Of a stretch of 64,000 bases of DNA, positions 15,111 through 23,561 are shown in pieces. Position numbers and translations under genes: made by a program. The stretch is from positions 10,891 to 74,890 of the forward strand of contig DATBYW010000079.1 of the NCBI GenBank assembly GCA_036513515.1, written 5' to 3'. This DNA is from Nephthysia sp036513515. GTDB lineage: Bacteria; Chloroflexota; Dormibacteria; Dormibacterales; Dormibacteraceae. The notes beneath the pieces are model-generated. The model was not told the origin of the DNA and ran no database searches. It saw only the letters and a list, made by a program, of their open reading frames with translations. Position 1 is the stretch's first letter; the number at the start of each line of letters is the position of its first letter.

Positions 15111-15134
15111 GTGAATCGCGGCTGGTTTGACTGA
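15111..15134 (+). CDS. Heptapeptide minigene 3 (GTG start, MNRGWFD)
   Basis: GTG at 15111 after AAAAGGGGAAGG (15097-15108); TGA at 15132-15134. The peptide is identical to copy 2 once the GTG is read as Met, but Gly and Phe use other synonymous codons. An upstream in-frame GTG at 15078 would add 11 residues and has no clear ribosome site. Confidence 0.62.
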   Translation: MNRGWFD

Positions 15135-15314
15135 GACCTCGAACTAAATGGGGGCGCCCCGTGCGGGGATCCGTGCGAGGCGGCGGCAGTTCCGGGCCGC
15201 GGCTTCCTGGCCGCCGGCCCGGGGCGCTAAGCCGCCGGCCTGGCGAGCCGGGCGCCCTGTCATGTGTGCGGATGGGAACTGGACCAGAGGCGGATTTCCT
15301 CCGGCAGCGTTAGC

Positions 15315-18300
15315 ATGAATACGGCCATGGAGCTCGGAGGGCCGGGGGTCGAGGCAAAGCTTCGTTCGCGGTTACCGCGAGCGCTGACCAGCTGTGCGAC
15401 GGAAGCAGACGTCGTACAGCTCCTCTACGCCGAGCTGCATCCCATCTTCGGCTACGACCCGATAAATCTGCAGGTGCTGGAACACGAGGGCTGGTACCAC
15501 AGCCGCGCCCTGGACCACGGCCTGCTCCAGGACGTGCGCCGGCGTCAGCTCTCGGTCTCGAATTTCGCCGCCAACTTTGCCGACCCGCGCTCAGAGGTTC
15601 GCTACGAGTCACCGGAAATGGTGATGGAGCAGGGGCGGGGTCCTGGAAGCACCACGCGGCCACAAGTCATGATCTGGGTGCCCGTCTGGAACCGGGGGAG
15701 TCTGGTGGGCGCGGTCATCTATCAGCTGGCGGATCGCCGAGAGATAACACCCGACGAGCTCGCCTTCCTGGAAGACCTTCACGCCCATCTGGGCGTGGTG
15801 ATGAGCAATGCCTCTCTCAACGAGCTGACGCGAAACCAGGCGGTGAGTCTGTGGGCGCTGAACGCCATAGCCAGGGCGCTTTCCGGCACCCGAGACGAAA
15901 GAGCCGTCGTTACCGCGCTTCGAGAGACGCTCGGAGGGCTGTTGCCGATAGAGACGCTGGAGGTGGTCATACCGGACGAGTCACGGCCCGAACGCCTCCG
16001 AATCTTGCAGGGACGGCTCGGCCATGAAGTGAGAGCCTCTGTCAGGCCCCGGTCGCGCGTCGTGCCCGAAATCAGGCAGGTGCTGGACGGCGAGAGCGGG
16101 CTCCTCGGTCTGGCCAGTGACGCGGAATCGAGGGCCTGGGTGCCGGTCAAGGAAGGAGGCCGTGCGATCGCGGTCCTCTCCATGCGGACGGTGCAGTCGC
16201 AGGCCTACGAGCAGTCGACCCTGCTCTTCCTTGAACAGGTCGCGGATCAGGCGGGCCTTGCGCTCCGGAACGCCTGGTCCTACGCCGCGCTCCAGATGGA
16301 GAGAGAGCACCTCCAGCTGGCCAACGTCGCCCTCGAGGACCAGCGTCGCCGGCTCCAGGTGGTCGAGGCGGTGGGTCGCCGTCTCGGCTCCTCGCTCGAC
16401 CGCCGCTCGATCATGCGGGCACTCCGGCAGGAGCTGGCTCGGCATCTGGAGTTCGACCTCTTCTCCCTGGCCACTGTCGAGCCGGGCCCGGAGGGCGCCC
16501 TCGCCGAGGCGTACGTTTACGACTCCGGGGAGGAGCGGCAGCTGGAGCCCGTGCCGCTGGCTGCGGCAGGGCCGGCTCGCGAGGCCTACGAGACAGGCCG
16601 GCCCGTTCTGATCGGCAGCTCGCCCTGGGCTGATGCCTTCGAAGCCGGCCAGCAGGAGGAGGGCGGCCGCCGGACGACCCGCGGCGCGGTCATGTTCGTG
16701 ACCCGGTCGGGGAAGCGCAGCCAGGTCGCCACGCGCTCGATCGTCTGGGTACCCGTTCGGCAGGGGGACCAGGTCAAGGCGCTGCTCTCACTTCAGTCCT
16801 ACCAGGCGGACGCCTTCACGGAATGGGAGGTCCAGGTGCTGCAGGACGTGGCCGCCCACGTCAGCCTGGCCCTCGCCACGGCCCAGCACTTCCAGGTGGC
16901 GAAGGCCGAGCGGCGCCGGCTGGAGGCGCTGCACCTGCTCGAGACCGGCGTGGCGGTGGCCTCGGACGAGCGAGACGTCGCGGAGGCCCTCTTCCGGGCC
17001 ATCAGAGGCTCGGTGGAGAGCTCGGGTCTGCTGCTTCTGTACCTCGACCCCAGGCACCAGTTGAGGGGCTTCGCAACCGCGGGCGGCGGTCCCATCCAGA
17101 CGCTCCATCCAAAGCCTGTCGAGCGGACGAGTTACTTCAAGCGGCTGATGGAGGAAGGTGCGACGATCTCGGAGAAGCCACCTGCCGACTTTGGCCGCGG
17201 CCACCCGGGGGTGGGCTGGAAGACAGGCGACGACCGGTGGCCTGCCCAGGTCGTCTGGGTCCCGCTCTTGGAGGGCGACCGCGTGGTGGGAGCCGTCTCC
17301 GCCCAGCGCTTCCAGAACCAGCCCTTCGCGGCCGAAGAGGTGGAGCTCCTGGAGAGTGCCGCACCGGCCGTCGCGATCGCGCTCCGGACGGTCCGCCTGC
17401 ACCGGGCCAACGAGCTCGCCCTCAGACACTCGCTCCGCATCCAGGAGCTGGGTGCGCTGGCCGGACATGACCTGTCCTCGGTGGTGACCAGCATCGCCGA
17501 GCAGGCCGGATCGATGCTGGGGACCGCGGGAGCGGCTTGCTGGGCGTTCAGCGAGGACGGCCAGGTCGCCGCCAGCGGCGCGGCCGGCGCGGACGCGGCC
17601 GCCAGGGTATTGAGGTGGTCCGGCGGCGAGTTGTGGGAGCGCTGGAAGGGGACTCCTGCCGGTGTGCTGAGGGGGACCAGGCGGCGGCTGGCCTGGACGC
17701 TGGTTCCCCTCCACTACGGTGAGCGGCTGGTCGGCGCCCTCGGCTTCGTCCACGGAACCCCCGACCAGCTGGAGGCGCCTGCCGACTTCGTCCGGCACGC
17801 GGGTGTCGCCATCGAGAACGCCCGGCTGGTGGCCGAGACGTGGGGCAGGATTCGCACCCTGGAGGCGGTGGCGGCCTTCGCCGACCTCGATCTCAGGCGA
17901 TCCGAGCCGGCGCGGCTGGAGATGGGACGGCTGGTGGAGCGGGCGCTGGCGGACTCTCGGGGCAGCCTCTGGCTGCTGGAGGGCTCCGAGATGGTGCGGG
18001 CCTCGCGCGAGGGGCCGGAGAAGCTCGCTCTACCCTCGCGCGTCCGTCTCGGCACCCTGTACTCGTCAGGTCGCCGCCAGGTGGCCGCGATGCTCAGCCT
18101 CAGGGCCGAGCAGGTCCTGGCCATACCGATCGTCGCGGACGGCATGCCGGCGGGGCTGCTGACGGCGGACGCTGCCGGGCCGGCCCCCGCTGAGACGCGG
18201 CGCTTGATGGCCGTCCTGGCCAGCCAGGCCGGGGTGGTCCTGGCCCGGATCCAGACGGTGGCCTCGCTGGACCGGCAGGCGCAGGAGATGACCGCCATCT

Positions 18301-19343
18301 TGAGGCACTCGCCGGTGGGCGTCGTGCTGGAAGACGGCGAGGGCCGGATCGTGTACGCGAATCCGGTGGTGGAGCGCATCTACGGCGTCCCTTCGCCTGA
18401 GCTGGTCGGGCACTCGGCTGAAGAGCTCCTGGCCCGCGCCGGCGGCACGCTGGTCGTCGACGCGGAGAGCCGCCCCGGAGGCCCCACCGAGGTCCGGCTG
18501 CAGGGCCGCGGCGACCGGGTGATCCAGCTGCGGCAGGTCCCGATCCCCGGCTCTGCGGACAGGCCGGCCGGCCTCCTCACGCTGCACGAGGACGTGACTG
18601 AAGAACGAGCCGTGCTGGACGCGAAGGACCTGATGCTGCGCGCCATCGGCCACGAGGTACGCAGCCCGGCGGCCGCCATGCGCAACACCGTGGCCGCCCT
18701 CCTGCAATGGGATCAGGCGATGGAACCGGCCGAGCGGCGGGCCCGGCTGGAGGACGCTTACGATCAGTCGGAGCGCCTGCTCAACCTGGTGGAGGCGCAG
18801 CTCATCATCTCGAAGCTGGAGGCGGGAGGGTTCCAGGCTCACCCGGTCACGGTCTCCCTGGGCGACGTGGCCGACCAGGTCCGCAAGGTCCTGAGCAACC
18901 GGTACGGGGGCCGCGTCGAGGCCGTCGACTTCCAGTTCCCGTCCCGGCTGCCGCAGGCCTGGTGCGATTCCACGCACCTGGAGCAGGCGCTGACCAACCT
19001 GATCGGCAACGCCCTCGAGCACTCCTGGGCCACGACCATAGTGGTCAGCGCGAGGCGGGACGGAGCCTGGCTCGAGGTGACGGTCGAGGACAACGGCCGG
19101 GGCCTGGCCCAGGAGCGGGTCGAGGCCCTCTTCAGCCGCTCGCTGGCCGGCCAGCACCGCAACCGAGGAGGCCTGGGCCTGGGGCTGTACCTCTGCAGGC
19201 TGATCGTCGAACGGTCATTCGGCGGCAGGGTCTGGCTGGAACGGACGGGCTCGGAGGGCAGCTCCTTCCGTTTCACTGTCCCCGCCGCCGACGTGGCGCG
19301 GCACCGTCGCCAGGCCGGCTCGATGCCAAAGCAGCTGCACTAG
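15315..19343 (+). CDS. Multi-GAF/PAS sensor histidine kinase
   Basis: About 1342 residues with no transmembrane helix, so it should be cytosolic. Successive GAF-like domains (about five or six) fill residues ~20-980; the phrase pattern 'VWVPV..G..VGAVS.Q..' of GAF strands recurs at least four times. A PAS domain follows (~995-1100, 'AILRHSPVGVVLEDGEGRIVYANP'). The kinase core has the H-box (AIGHEVRSPAAAMRNTV, His ~1113), N-box (LTNLIGNALEHS), G1 (VEDNGRGL) and G2 (GGLGLGLYLC). GAF domains bind small ligands, haem, flavins or cyclic nucleotides; which ones cannot be told. Start uncertain: ATG at 15315 or 15327, or GTG at 15264. It lies 180 nt after the third minigene, in the same direction. 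Confidence 0.88.
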   Translation: MNTAMELGGPGVEAKLRSRLPRALTSCATEADVVQLLYAELHPIFGYDPINLQVLEHEGWYHSRALDHGLLQDVRRRQLSVSNFAANFADPRSEVRYESPEMVMEQGRGPGSTTRPQVMIWVPVWNRGSLVGAVIYQLADRREITPDELAFLEDLHAHLGVVMSNASLNELTRNQAVSLWALNAIARALSGTRDERAVVTALRETLGGLLPIETLEVVIPDESRPERLRILQGRLGHEVRASVRPRSRVVPEIRQVLDGESGLLGLASDAESRAWVPVKEGGRAIAVLSMRTVQSQAYEQSTLLFLEQVADQAGLALRNAWSYAALQMEREHLQLANVALEDQRRRLQVVEAVGRRLGSSLDRRSIMRALRQELARHLEFDLFSLATVEPGPEGALAEAYVYDSGEERQLEPVPLAAAGPAREAYETGRPVLIGSSPWADAFEAGQQEEGGRRTTRGAVMFVTRSGKRSQVATRSIVWVPVRQGDQVKALLSLQSYQADAFTEWEVQVLQDVAAHVSLALATAQHFQVAKAERRRLEALHLLETGVAVASDERDVAEALFRAIRGSVESSGLLLLYLDPRHQLRGFATAGGGPIQTLHPKPVERTSYFKRLMEEGATISEKPPADFGRGHPGVGWKTGDDRWPAQVVWVPLLEGDRVVGAVSAQRFQNQPFAAEEVELLESAAPAVAIALRTVRLHRANELALRHSLRIQELGALAGHDLSSVVTSIAEQAGSMLGTAGAACWAFSEDGQVAASGAAGADAAARVLRWSGGELWERWKGTPAGVLRGTRRRLAWTLVPLHYGERLVGALGFVHGTPDQLEAPADFVRHAGVAIENARLVAETWGRIRTLEAVAAFADLDLRRSEPARLEMGRLVERALADSRGSLWLLEGSEMVRASREGPEKLALPSRVRLGTLYSSGRRQVAAMLSLRAEQVLAIPIVADGMPAGLLTADAAGPAPAETRRLMAVLASQAGVVLARIQTVASLDRQAQEMTAILRHSPVGVVLEDGEGRIVYANPVVERIYGVPSPELVGHSAEELLARAGGTLVVDAESRPGGPTEVRLQGRGDRVIQLRQVPIPGSADRPAGLLTLHEDVTEERAVLDAKDLMLRAIGHEVRSPAAAMRNTVAALLQWDQAMEPAERRARLEDAYDQSERLLNLVEAQLIISKLEAGGFQAHPVTVSLGDVADQVRKVLSNRYGGRVEAVDFQFPSRLPQAWCDSTHLEQALTNLIGNALEHSWATTIVVSARRDGAWLEVTVEDNGRGLAQERVEALFSRSLAGQHRNRGGLGLGLYLCRLIVERSFGGRVWLERTGSEGSSFRFTVPAADVARHRRQAGSMPKQLH

Positions 19344-19355
19344 CGACAGGGGACG

Positions 19356-19541
19356 ATGACTGTGTCGGTTCAGGCTGCCGATCCCCCGGACGGGCCCTCG
19401 ACACGTCCCCGGGCTCGCCGGCGCCACGGCCTCCGCGCGCGGGTGATCGGCCGCGCGGAGCGGTTGATACTGGGTGCGCTGATGAGCCTGGCGGCGGCCA
19501 TCGTCGACCGCCAACTCCGCCGGACCTTCTCCCGCCGCTGA
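19356..19541 (+). CDS. Small basic protein with one hydrophobic segment
   Basis: A 61-residue frame 12 nt after the histidine kinase stop, with ATG preceded by AGGGGACG. The N-terminal half is Arg/Pro-rich; residues ~37-50 form a short hydrophobic stretch (LILGALMSLAAAIV), then a basic tail. It may be a small membrane-associated accessory of the kinase. No family recognised; the spacing and ribosome site favour a real gene. Confidence 0.5.
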   Translation: MTVSVQAADPPDGPSTRPRARRRHGLRARVIGRAERLILGALMSLAAAIVDRQLRRTFSRR

Positions 19542-19554
19542 TCTTATCGGCGGG
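19531..19554. terminator. Bidirectional terminator between convergent genes
   Basis: CCCGCCG (19531-19537) pairs with CGGCGGG (19548-19554) around a 10-nt loop. It spans the stop codons of the rightward small gene and the leftward UspA-UbiB gene. Confidence 0.6.
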
Positions 19555-21595
19555 GTCTGAGGACCTCGAAGAGGACGCCGGCGACGCTGATCACGCCGAG
19601 TGTGCCGAGGAGTGCCGGTATCCAGATCGCCACGTGGCTGGACTGGACGGCGATGGCCGCCGCCAAGAGAGCCGCTCCGCCCGTCATGGCCAGAGCCAGG
19701 CGGCGCCCGGTCTGGAGGACGACCTCCTCCAGGCGTTCCATCCCGCGAAACTGGACCTGCAGGTTCTGCCCCGGCCTGGCGCCCGTGACGCGCTCGAAGG
19801 CCTCCAGCAGCCTGGTCAGTCGAACCTTCAGCTTCTGGCCTTCGTAAAGGAGCTGTCGGGGGTTCGCCGCCTCCTTCACCCCGGAGGTGAGCCGCTTGAA
19901 GAAGAAGCTTCCCGCCACGGAGAACGGATCCAGAGTGGGGTCGAGCTCAGCCGTCGCCAGCTGCATCTGCCCGAACGCCTTGCCGGCGAGGACCATGGAG
20001 GCCGGCATCCGGACGTCATGACGCAGTGAGATCTGCGTCAATTCCTGCAGCACCGGTCCCAGCCGCAGCTCCTGCAGCGAGAGGTGCCGGTAGCGTCCCA
20101 TCAGGTCGCCCAGCTCTGCCTTGAAGGCGTCCAGGTCCAGGCCCTGGGGGCTGGCCTCCCCCGAGAGCATGAGCAGGATCTCCCCCAGGAAGCCGCTGTC
20201 CTCCTGCCAGAAGGCGAGGAGGATGAGCAGAAGGAGCTCGCGCGCCTCGGGATCGATCTCTCCGATCATCCCGAAGTCCAGGAAGTAGATCTTGTCGTTC
20301 CACCACATCAGGTTCCCGGGGTGGGGATCGGCGTGGAAGAAGCCGTCGACGAGAACCTGGCGGTAGTAGGACTCCAGCAGCTCGCGAGCAGCCTCCTTTC
20401 GCGCCTCGCCCTCCGGCGCCTGCCGCACGGGAATCCCCTGCACCTCCTCCATCACCAGCAGCCGAGAGGTCAGGATCCCTTCCTCGACCCGGGGCACGTC
20501 GAGGTGCGGAAACTGCTCCAGCGTCGACCGCATGCGCTCGATGTTGGCGGCCTCCTGGCGGAAGTCCAGCTCCCTGCGCAACGCCCCGGAGAGGTGATCG
20601 ATCATGGCGGGGAGGTCCACGACCTGCCGGAAGGCGGGCCGTCCGGCGGCCTCCTTGGAGAACATCTCGAGCAGGCCAAGATCCTGGAGGATCTCGGTCT
20701 CGGCATTGGGCCGCTGGACCTTGACCACCACCCGCTCGCCCCCGCTGAGCACCGCCCTGTGCACCTGCGCGATGGTCCCCGCCGCCATCGGCTCCGGCTC
20801 GATGCTTTCGAACACGTCCTCCCAAGGCACCTTCAGCTCCTGCTCCATGACGCCCACCACCTCCGCCTCGGTGAGCGGCGTGACGCGGTCCTGGAGCGTG
20901 GCGAGCTCTTCGATGAACGCCGGTGGCAGCAGGTCGGGCCTGGTCGAGAGGATCTGGCCCAGCTTGGCGAAGGTCGGCCCCAGCTCCTCCAGCGCCGCTC
21001 GGAAGCGGGCGGCCTGCGCGGCCGCGGAGTCTTCGCCCTCCTTCTGGCGCCCGGCGGTCAGCTGCTTCAGGCCCTGCTCGGCCATCACCCGCCCGATGCG
21101 GGCCGCCCGGGCCATGAGCTGCCCGGGGGCGGGCTCGGCGTCCGGCTCGGCGGCCGCCTTGCTCGCCGCCTGGCGGCCGGGCCTCGCGGTGGAGGAGCCG
21201 AGGGTGTTCACGATCATCACCGAGCAGCGGGCGTTGTGGGAGATGCGGTTGGGGATGTTGCCGAGCAGGAACTCCCTTCGCTCGCTCATCCCCAGGTTAC
21301 CGACCACTATCACGTCGGCCGCCTCCTCTTCGGCGGTCCGCACTATGGCGTCCGCCGGGTCGGAGTCGTGCAGGACGCGGGCCCGGCCGCGGGACCCGGC
21401 CAGCCTTTCCGCCAGGCCCTGCAAGCGCTCCCTCCGGATCGTGGCCTCCTCTGGGGGCGCCCCGACCAGGTTCTCCGGAACCATCACATGGACGATCAGG
21501 AGCTCGGAACCGTACCGGCCGGCCATCTCCGACGCCCACTCCACTGCCTTGTTGGCGGTGGCGGACTCGTCGGTCGCGACCAGGACCCGCTTCAC
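19544..21595 (-). CDS. UspA domain fused to a UbiB/ABC1-family atypical kinase
   Basis: About 683 residues. Residues 1-135 are a UspA domain (VKRVLVATDESATANKAVEWA start; 'GNLGMSERREFLLGNIPNRI' as the nucleotide loop). A ~60-residue Ala/Glu-rich linker leads to the ABC1 kinase-like domain (~200-500): the KxGQ-type helix appears as 'FAKLGQILSTRPDLLP', the catalytic loop as HADPHPGNL and the metal site as DFG. Two hydrophobic helices close the protein, as in many UbiB proteins. UbiB-type ATPases support isoprenoid-quinone or lipid metabolism at membranes. Fusion to a stress domain is not the usual layout and suggests nucleotide- or stress-linked control. Start GTG at 21595, with a weak ribosome site; GTG at 21622 is an alternative. 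Confidence 0.88.
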   Translation of the reverse strand: MKRVLVATDESATANKAVEWASEMAGRYGSELLIVHVMVPENLVGAPPEEATIRRERLQGLAERLAGSRGRARVLHDSDPADAIVRTAEEEAADVIVVGNLGMSERREFLLGNIPNRISHNARCSVMIVNTLGSSTARPGRQAASKAAAEPDAEPAPGQLMARAARIGRVMAEQGLKQLTAGRQKEGEDSAAAQAARFRAALEELGPTFAKLGQILSTRPDLLPPAFIEELATLQDRVTPLTEAEVVGVMEQELKVPWEDVFESIEPEPMAAGTIAQVHRAVLSGGERVVVKVQRPNAETEILQDLGLLEMFSKEAAGRPAFRQVVDLPAMIDHLSGALRRELDFRQEAANIERMRSTLEQFPHLDVPRVEEGILTSRLLVMEEVQGIPVRQAPEGEARKEAARELLESYYRQVLVDGFFHADPHPGNLMWWNDKIYFLDFGMIGEIDPEARELLLLILLAFWQEDSGFLGEILLMLSGEASPQGLDLDAFKAELGDLMGRYRHLSLQELRLGPVLQELTQISLRHDVRMPASMVLAGKAFGQMQLATAELDPTLDPFSVAGSFFFKRLTSGVKEAANPRQLLYEGQKLKVRLTRLLEAFERVTGARPGQNLQVQFRGMERLEEVVLQTGRRLALAMTGGAALLAAAIAVQSSHVAIWIPALLGTLGVISVAGVLFEVLRPRR

Positions 21596-21719
21596 CGCCG
21601 ATCTCGTGCCCCCGGGCGGCACCGGTGGGATGATAGCTTCGCGTTCGCCGGATCCAGCTGGCGGGCGTCGAGGATCACGGGAGGGCGCACGTGAACCGTG
21701 CGTCGATCACGAGGCAGCC

Positions 21720-23561
21720 TTGAGGCACCGACCGATTCACTTCGAACGGGAGCGAGAGTACGCCATGTCGGTGGAGGAAGCATGGCGGCTGCTCGCCGAC
21801 ACCGACCACCTCAACCGGACGATCGGGCTGCCCGCGGTGACTTTCTCCTCGCCTGACGACGCCGGCGGGCAGTTCGCCCGCCAGGCCCACGCCAGGGCCT
21901 TTGGGCTGGTGCCGCTGACCTGGACGGAGTACCCGTTCAACTGGGTGCGCGAACGCGGCTACCGGTTCCGCCGGGAGTTCCAGCGCGGGCCGCTCGCCGT
22001 GGTGGAGGGTGGGATCGAGCTGCAAGCGGCAGGTGAGGGGGTGAGGGTGAAGGCCTTCGCCGACTACACCCCGGCAAACCTCAGCGGCCGGTTCCTCTGG
22101 CGGATGGGCAACGCCACGGTGGTCGAGCTCCTCGAGTTCTGCGATGAGTACCTCTCGCGCAAGGCGGCGGGCAGGGCCGATCCGACTCCGGTGCCGGCCC
22201 AGCGTCCCTCGGTGGACGTCCGCCTGCTGGACCGTCTCATCGAGCGGCTGACGAGCCGGCCCGTCCTCCGAGAGCTGGTGGCACTGCTGCGCGAGCGGGT
22301 CACGGAGGGGACGGATGACCAGGTCGTCGGCATCCGGCCGTTCGCCCTGGCCGGCACCTGGGGGGCGGATCGCATGGAGGTGCTGCGGCTCTTCCTCTAC
22401 GCCACCCGGGTCGGGATCTTCGAGCTCCGCTGGGAGGTGATGTGCCCCAACTGCCGGGTCGCGAAGGTGGAATCGGGCGGGCTGGCTCAGCTGCCGGACC
22501 GGTTCCACTGCGACACCTGCGGGATCGGGTACGACGTCGACTTCGATCAACGCGTGGAACTGCGCTTCACGGTGCACCCCAGTGTCCGCCAGGCGGAAAG
22601 CCTGGTCTACTGCATCGGCGGCCCGCTCCGGGTGCCCCACGTGGTGGCTCAGCAGTACCTCCGACCCCAGGAAGAGCACACGCTCGATCTGGAGCTGTCG
22701 GGGCCGCTGCGGCTGCGCGCCGTTGCCGGTGCCCGTCACCTGGACCTGGTTCCCGCTCCCGCCAGGTCGAAGGCGGCCGAGCTCAAGCTCACCTACGCCG
22801 GCGGTCGCTGGACGGCGCCGCACAGCCTGCTCGACTCAGACAGGGAGGCGCTGACCGTTCCCGGTGGGACGCGCATCGGACTGCGCAACCAGACCGGCGG
22901 GCCGCTGCTCGTCGTACTGGAGGAGCTCGGGTGGACGGGCGAGGAGACGACGGCAGCCCAGGTCACGGCCCTGCAGGAGTTTCGCGACCTCTTCAGCGGC
23001 GAGGTGCTGGCGCCCGGGCAGCAGATGGCGATACGTGACGTCGCGCTGGTCTTCAGCGACCTCAAGGGGTCGACCTCGCTGTACGAGGGGGTGGGGGACG
23101 CGCCGGCCTACAGCCGGGTCAACCGCCACTTCGACTTCATCCGGGAACAGGTGGCGGCGCACCGGGGAACGGTGGTCAAGACGATGGGCGACGCGGTGAT
23201 GGCCGCCTTCTACCGCATGGAGGACGCCGCGGCAGCAGCGCTCGACATGCAGCGGGAGATCGATGCCTGGTGCGCTGCGCAGGAGATCCGCCCGCCCTTC
23301 GTGCTGAAGGTAGGGGTTCATCACGGTCCCGTCATCGCGGTCAACGCGAACGGCGCCCTGGACTACTTCGGGCGCACCGTCAACATCGCCGCCCGGGTCG
23401 GGGCGGAGAGCAAGGGCGGCGACGTGGTCTTGCTCAAGGACGTCTTCGACGAGCTGGGTGACGCGCTCGATGAGCCGCGGGCGGAGCATTTCAGCACCCG
23501 TCTTCGCGGTCTGGAAGGCGAGCGGGAGCTGGTCAGGGTTCTCACCAGATGTCACGAGTAG
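21720..23561 (+). CDS. SRPBCC-domain / zinc-ribbon / class III adenylate cyclase
   Basis: About 613 residues. Residues ~1-150 look like an SRPBCC lipid-binding-type domain ('FEREREYAMSVEEAWRLLADTDHLN'). Residues ~160-420 correspond to the DUF5939-like region that often precedes bacterial cyclases and include a four-Cys zinc ribbon (CPNC, then CDTC ~23 residues on). Residues ~430-600 are a class III cyclase: VFSDLKGST with the first metal Asp, VVKTMGDAVMAAF with the adenine-selecting Lys and second Asp, and GRTVNIAAR with the transition-state Asn/Arg. It should make cAMP in the cytosol. TTG start at 21720 is picked from domain position; it has GAGG 5 nt upstream. Its end overlaps the MurJ gene by 13 nt. 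Confidence 0.87.
   Translation: MRHRPIHFEREREYAMSVEEAWRLLADTDHLNRTIGLPAVTFSSPDDAGGQFARQAHARAFGLVPLTWTEYPFNWVRERGYRFRREFQRGPLAVVEGGIELQAAGEGVRVKAFADYTPANLSGRFLWRMGNATVVELLEFCDEYLSRKAAGRADPTPVPAQRPSVDVRLLDRLIERLTSRPVLRELVALLRERVTEGTDDQVVGIRPFALAGTWGADRMEVLRLFLYATRVGIFELRWEVMCPNCRVAKVESGGLAQLPDRFHCDTCGIGYDVDFDQRVELRFTVHPSVRQAESLVYCIGGPLRVPHVVAQQYLRPQEEHTLDLELSGPLRLRAVAGARHLDLVPAPARSKAAELKLTYAGGRWTAPHSLLDSDREALTVPGGTRIGLRNQTGGPLLVVLEELGWTGEETTAAQVTALQEFRDLFSGEVLAPGQQMAIRDVALVFSDLKGSTSLYEGVGDAPAYSRVNRHFDFIREQVAAHRGTVVKTMGDAVMAAFYRMEDAAAAALDMQREIDAWCAAQEIRPPFVLKVGVHHGPVIAVNANGALDYFGRTVNIAARVGAESKGGDVVLLKDVFDELGDALDEPRAEHFSTRLRGLEGERELVRVLTRCHE

Larger units (their letters stand above)
14918..15134 (+). 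other. Tandem array of three heptapeptide minigenes (x-x-x-Gly-Trp-Phe-Asp-stop)
   Basis: Three 24-nt reading frames, each with its own purine-rich ribosome site, lie in tandem and in one direction between a divergent exporter and a histidine kinase. They encode MYDGWFD, MNRGWFD and (GTG start) MNRGWFD. Outside the start codon, peptide and ribosome site the DNA between copies is unrelated. Within the shared codons the differences are silent (GGC/GGT, TTC/TTT, GAC/GAT), which is what selection on the peptide would leave. Spacing between copies is 79 and 54 nt, so each is a separate unit rather than a repeat within one protein. Confidence 0.7.

Noticed and set aside
20084..21694. A rightward frame of 536 codons opposite the UspA-UbiB gene
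   Set aside because: The kinase and Usp motifs are all on the minus strand; this frame is His/Leu/Gly-rich without domains.
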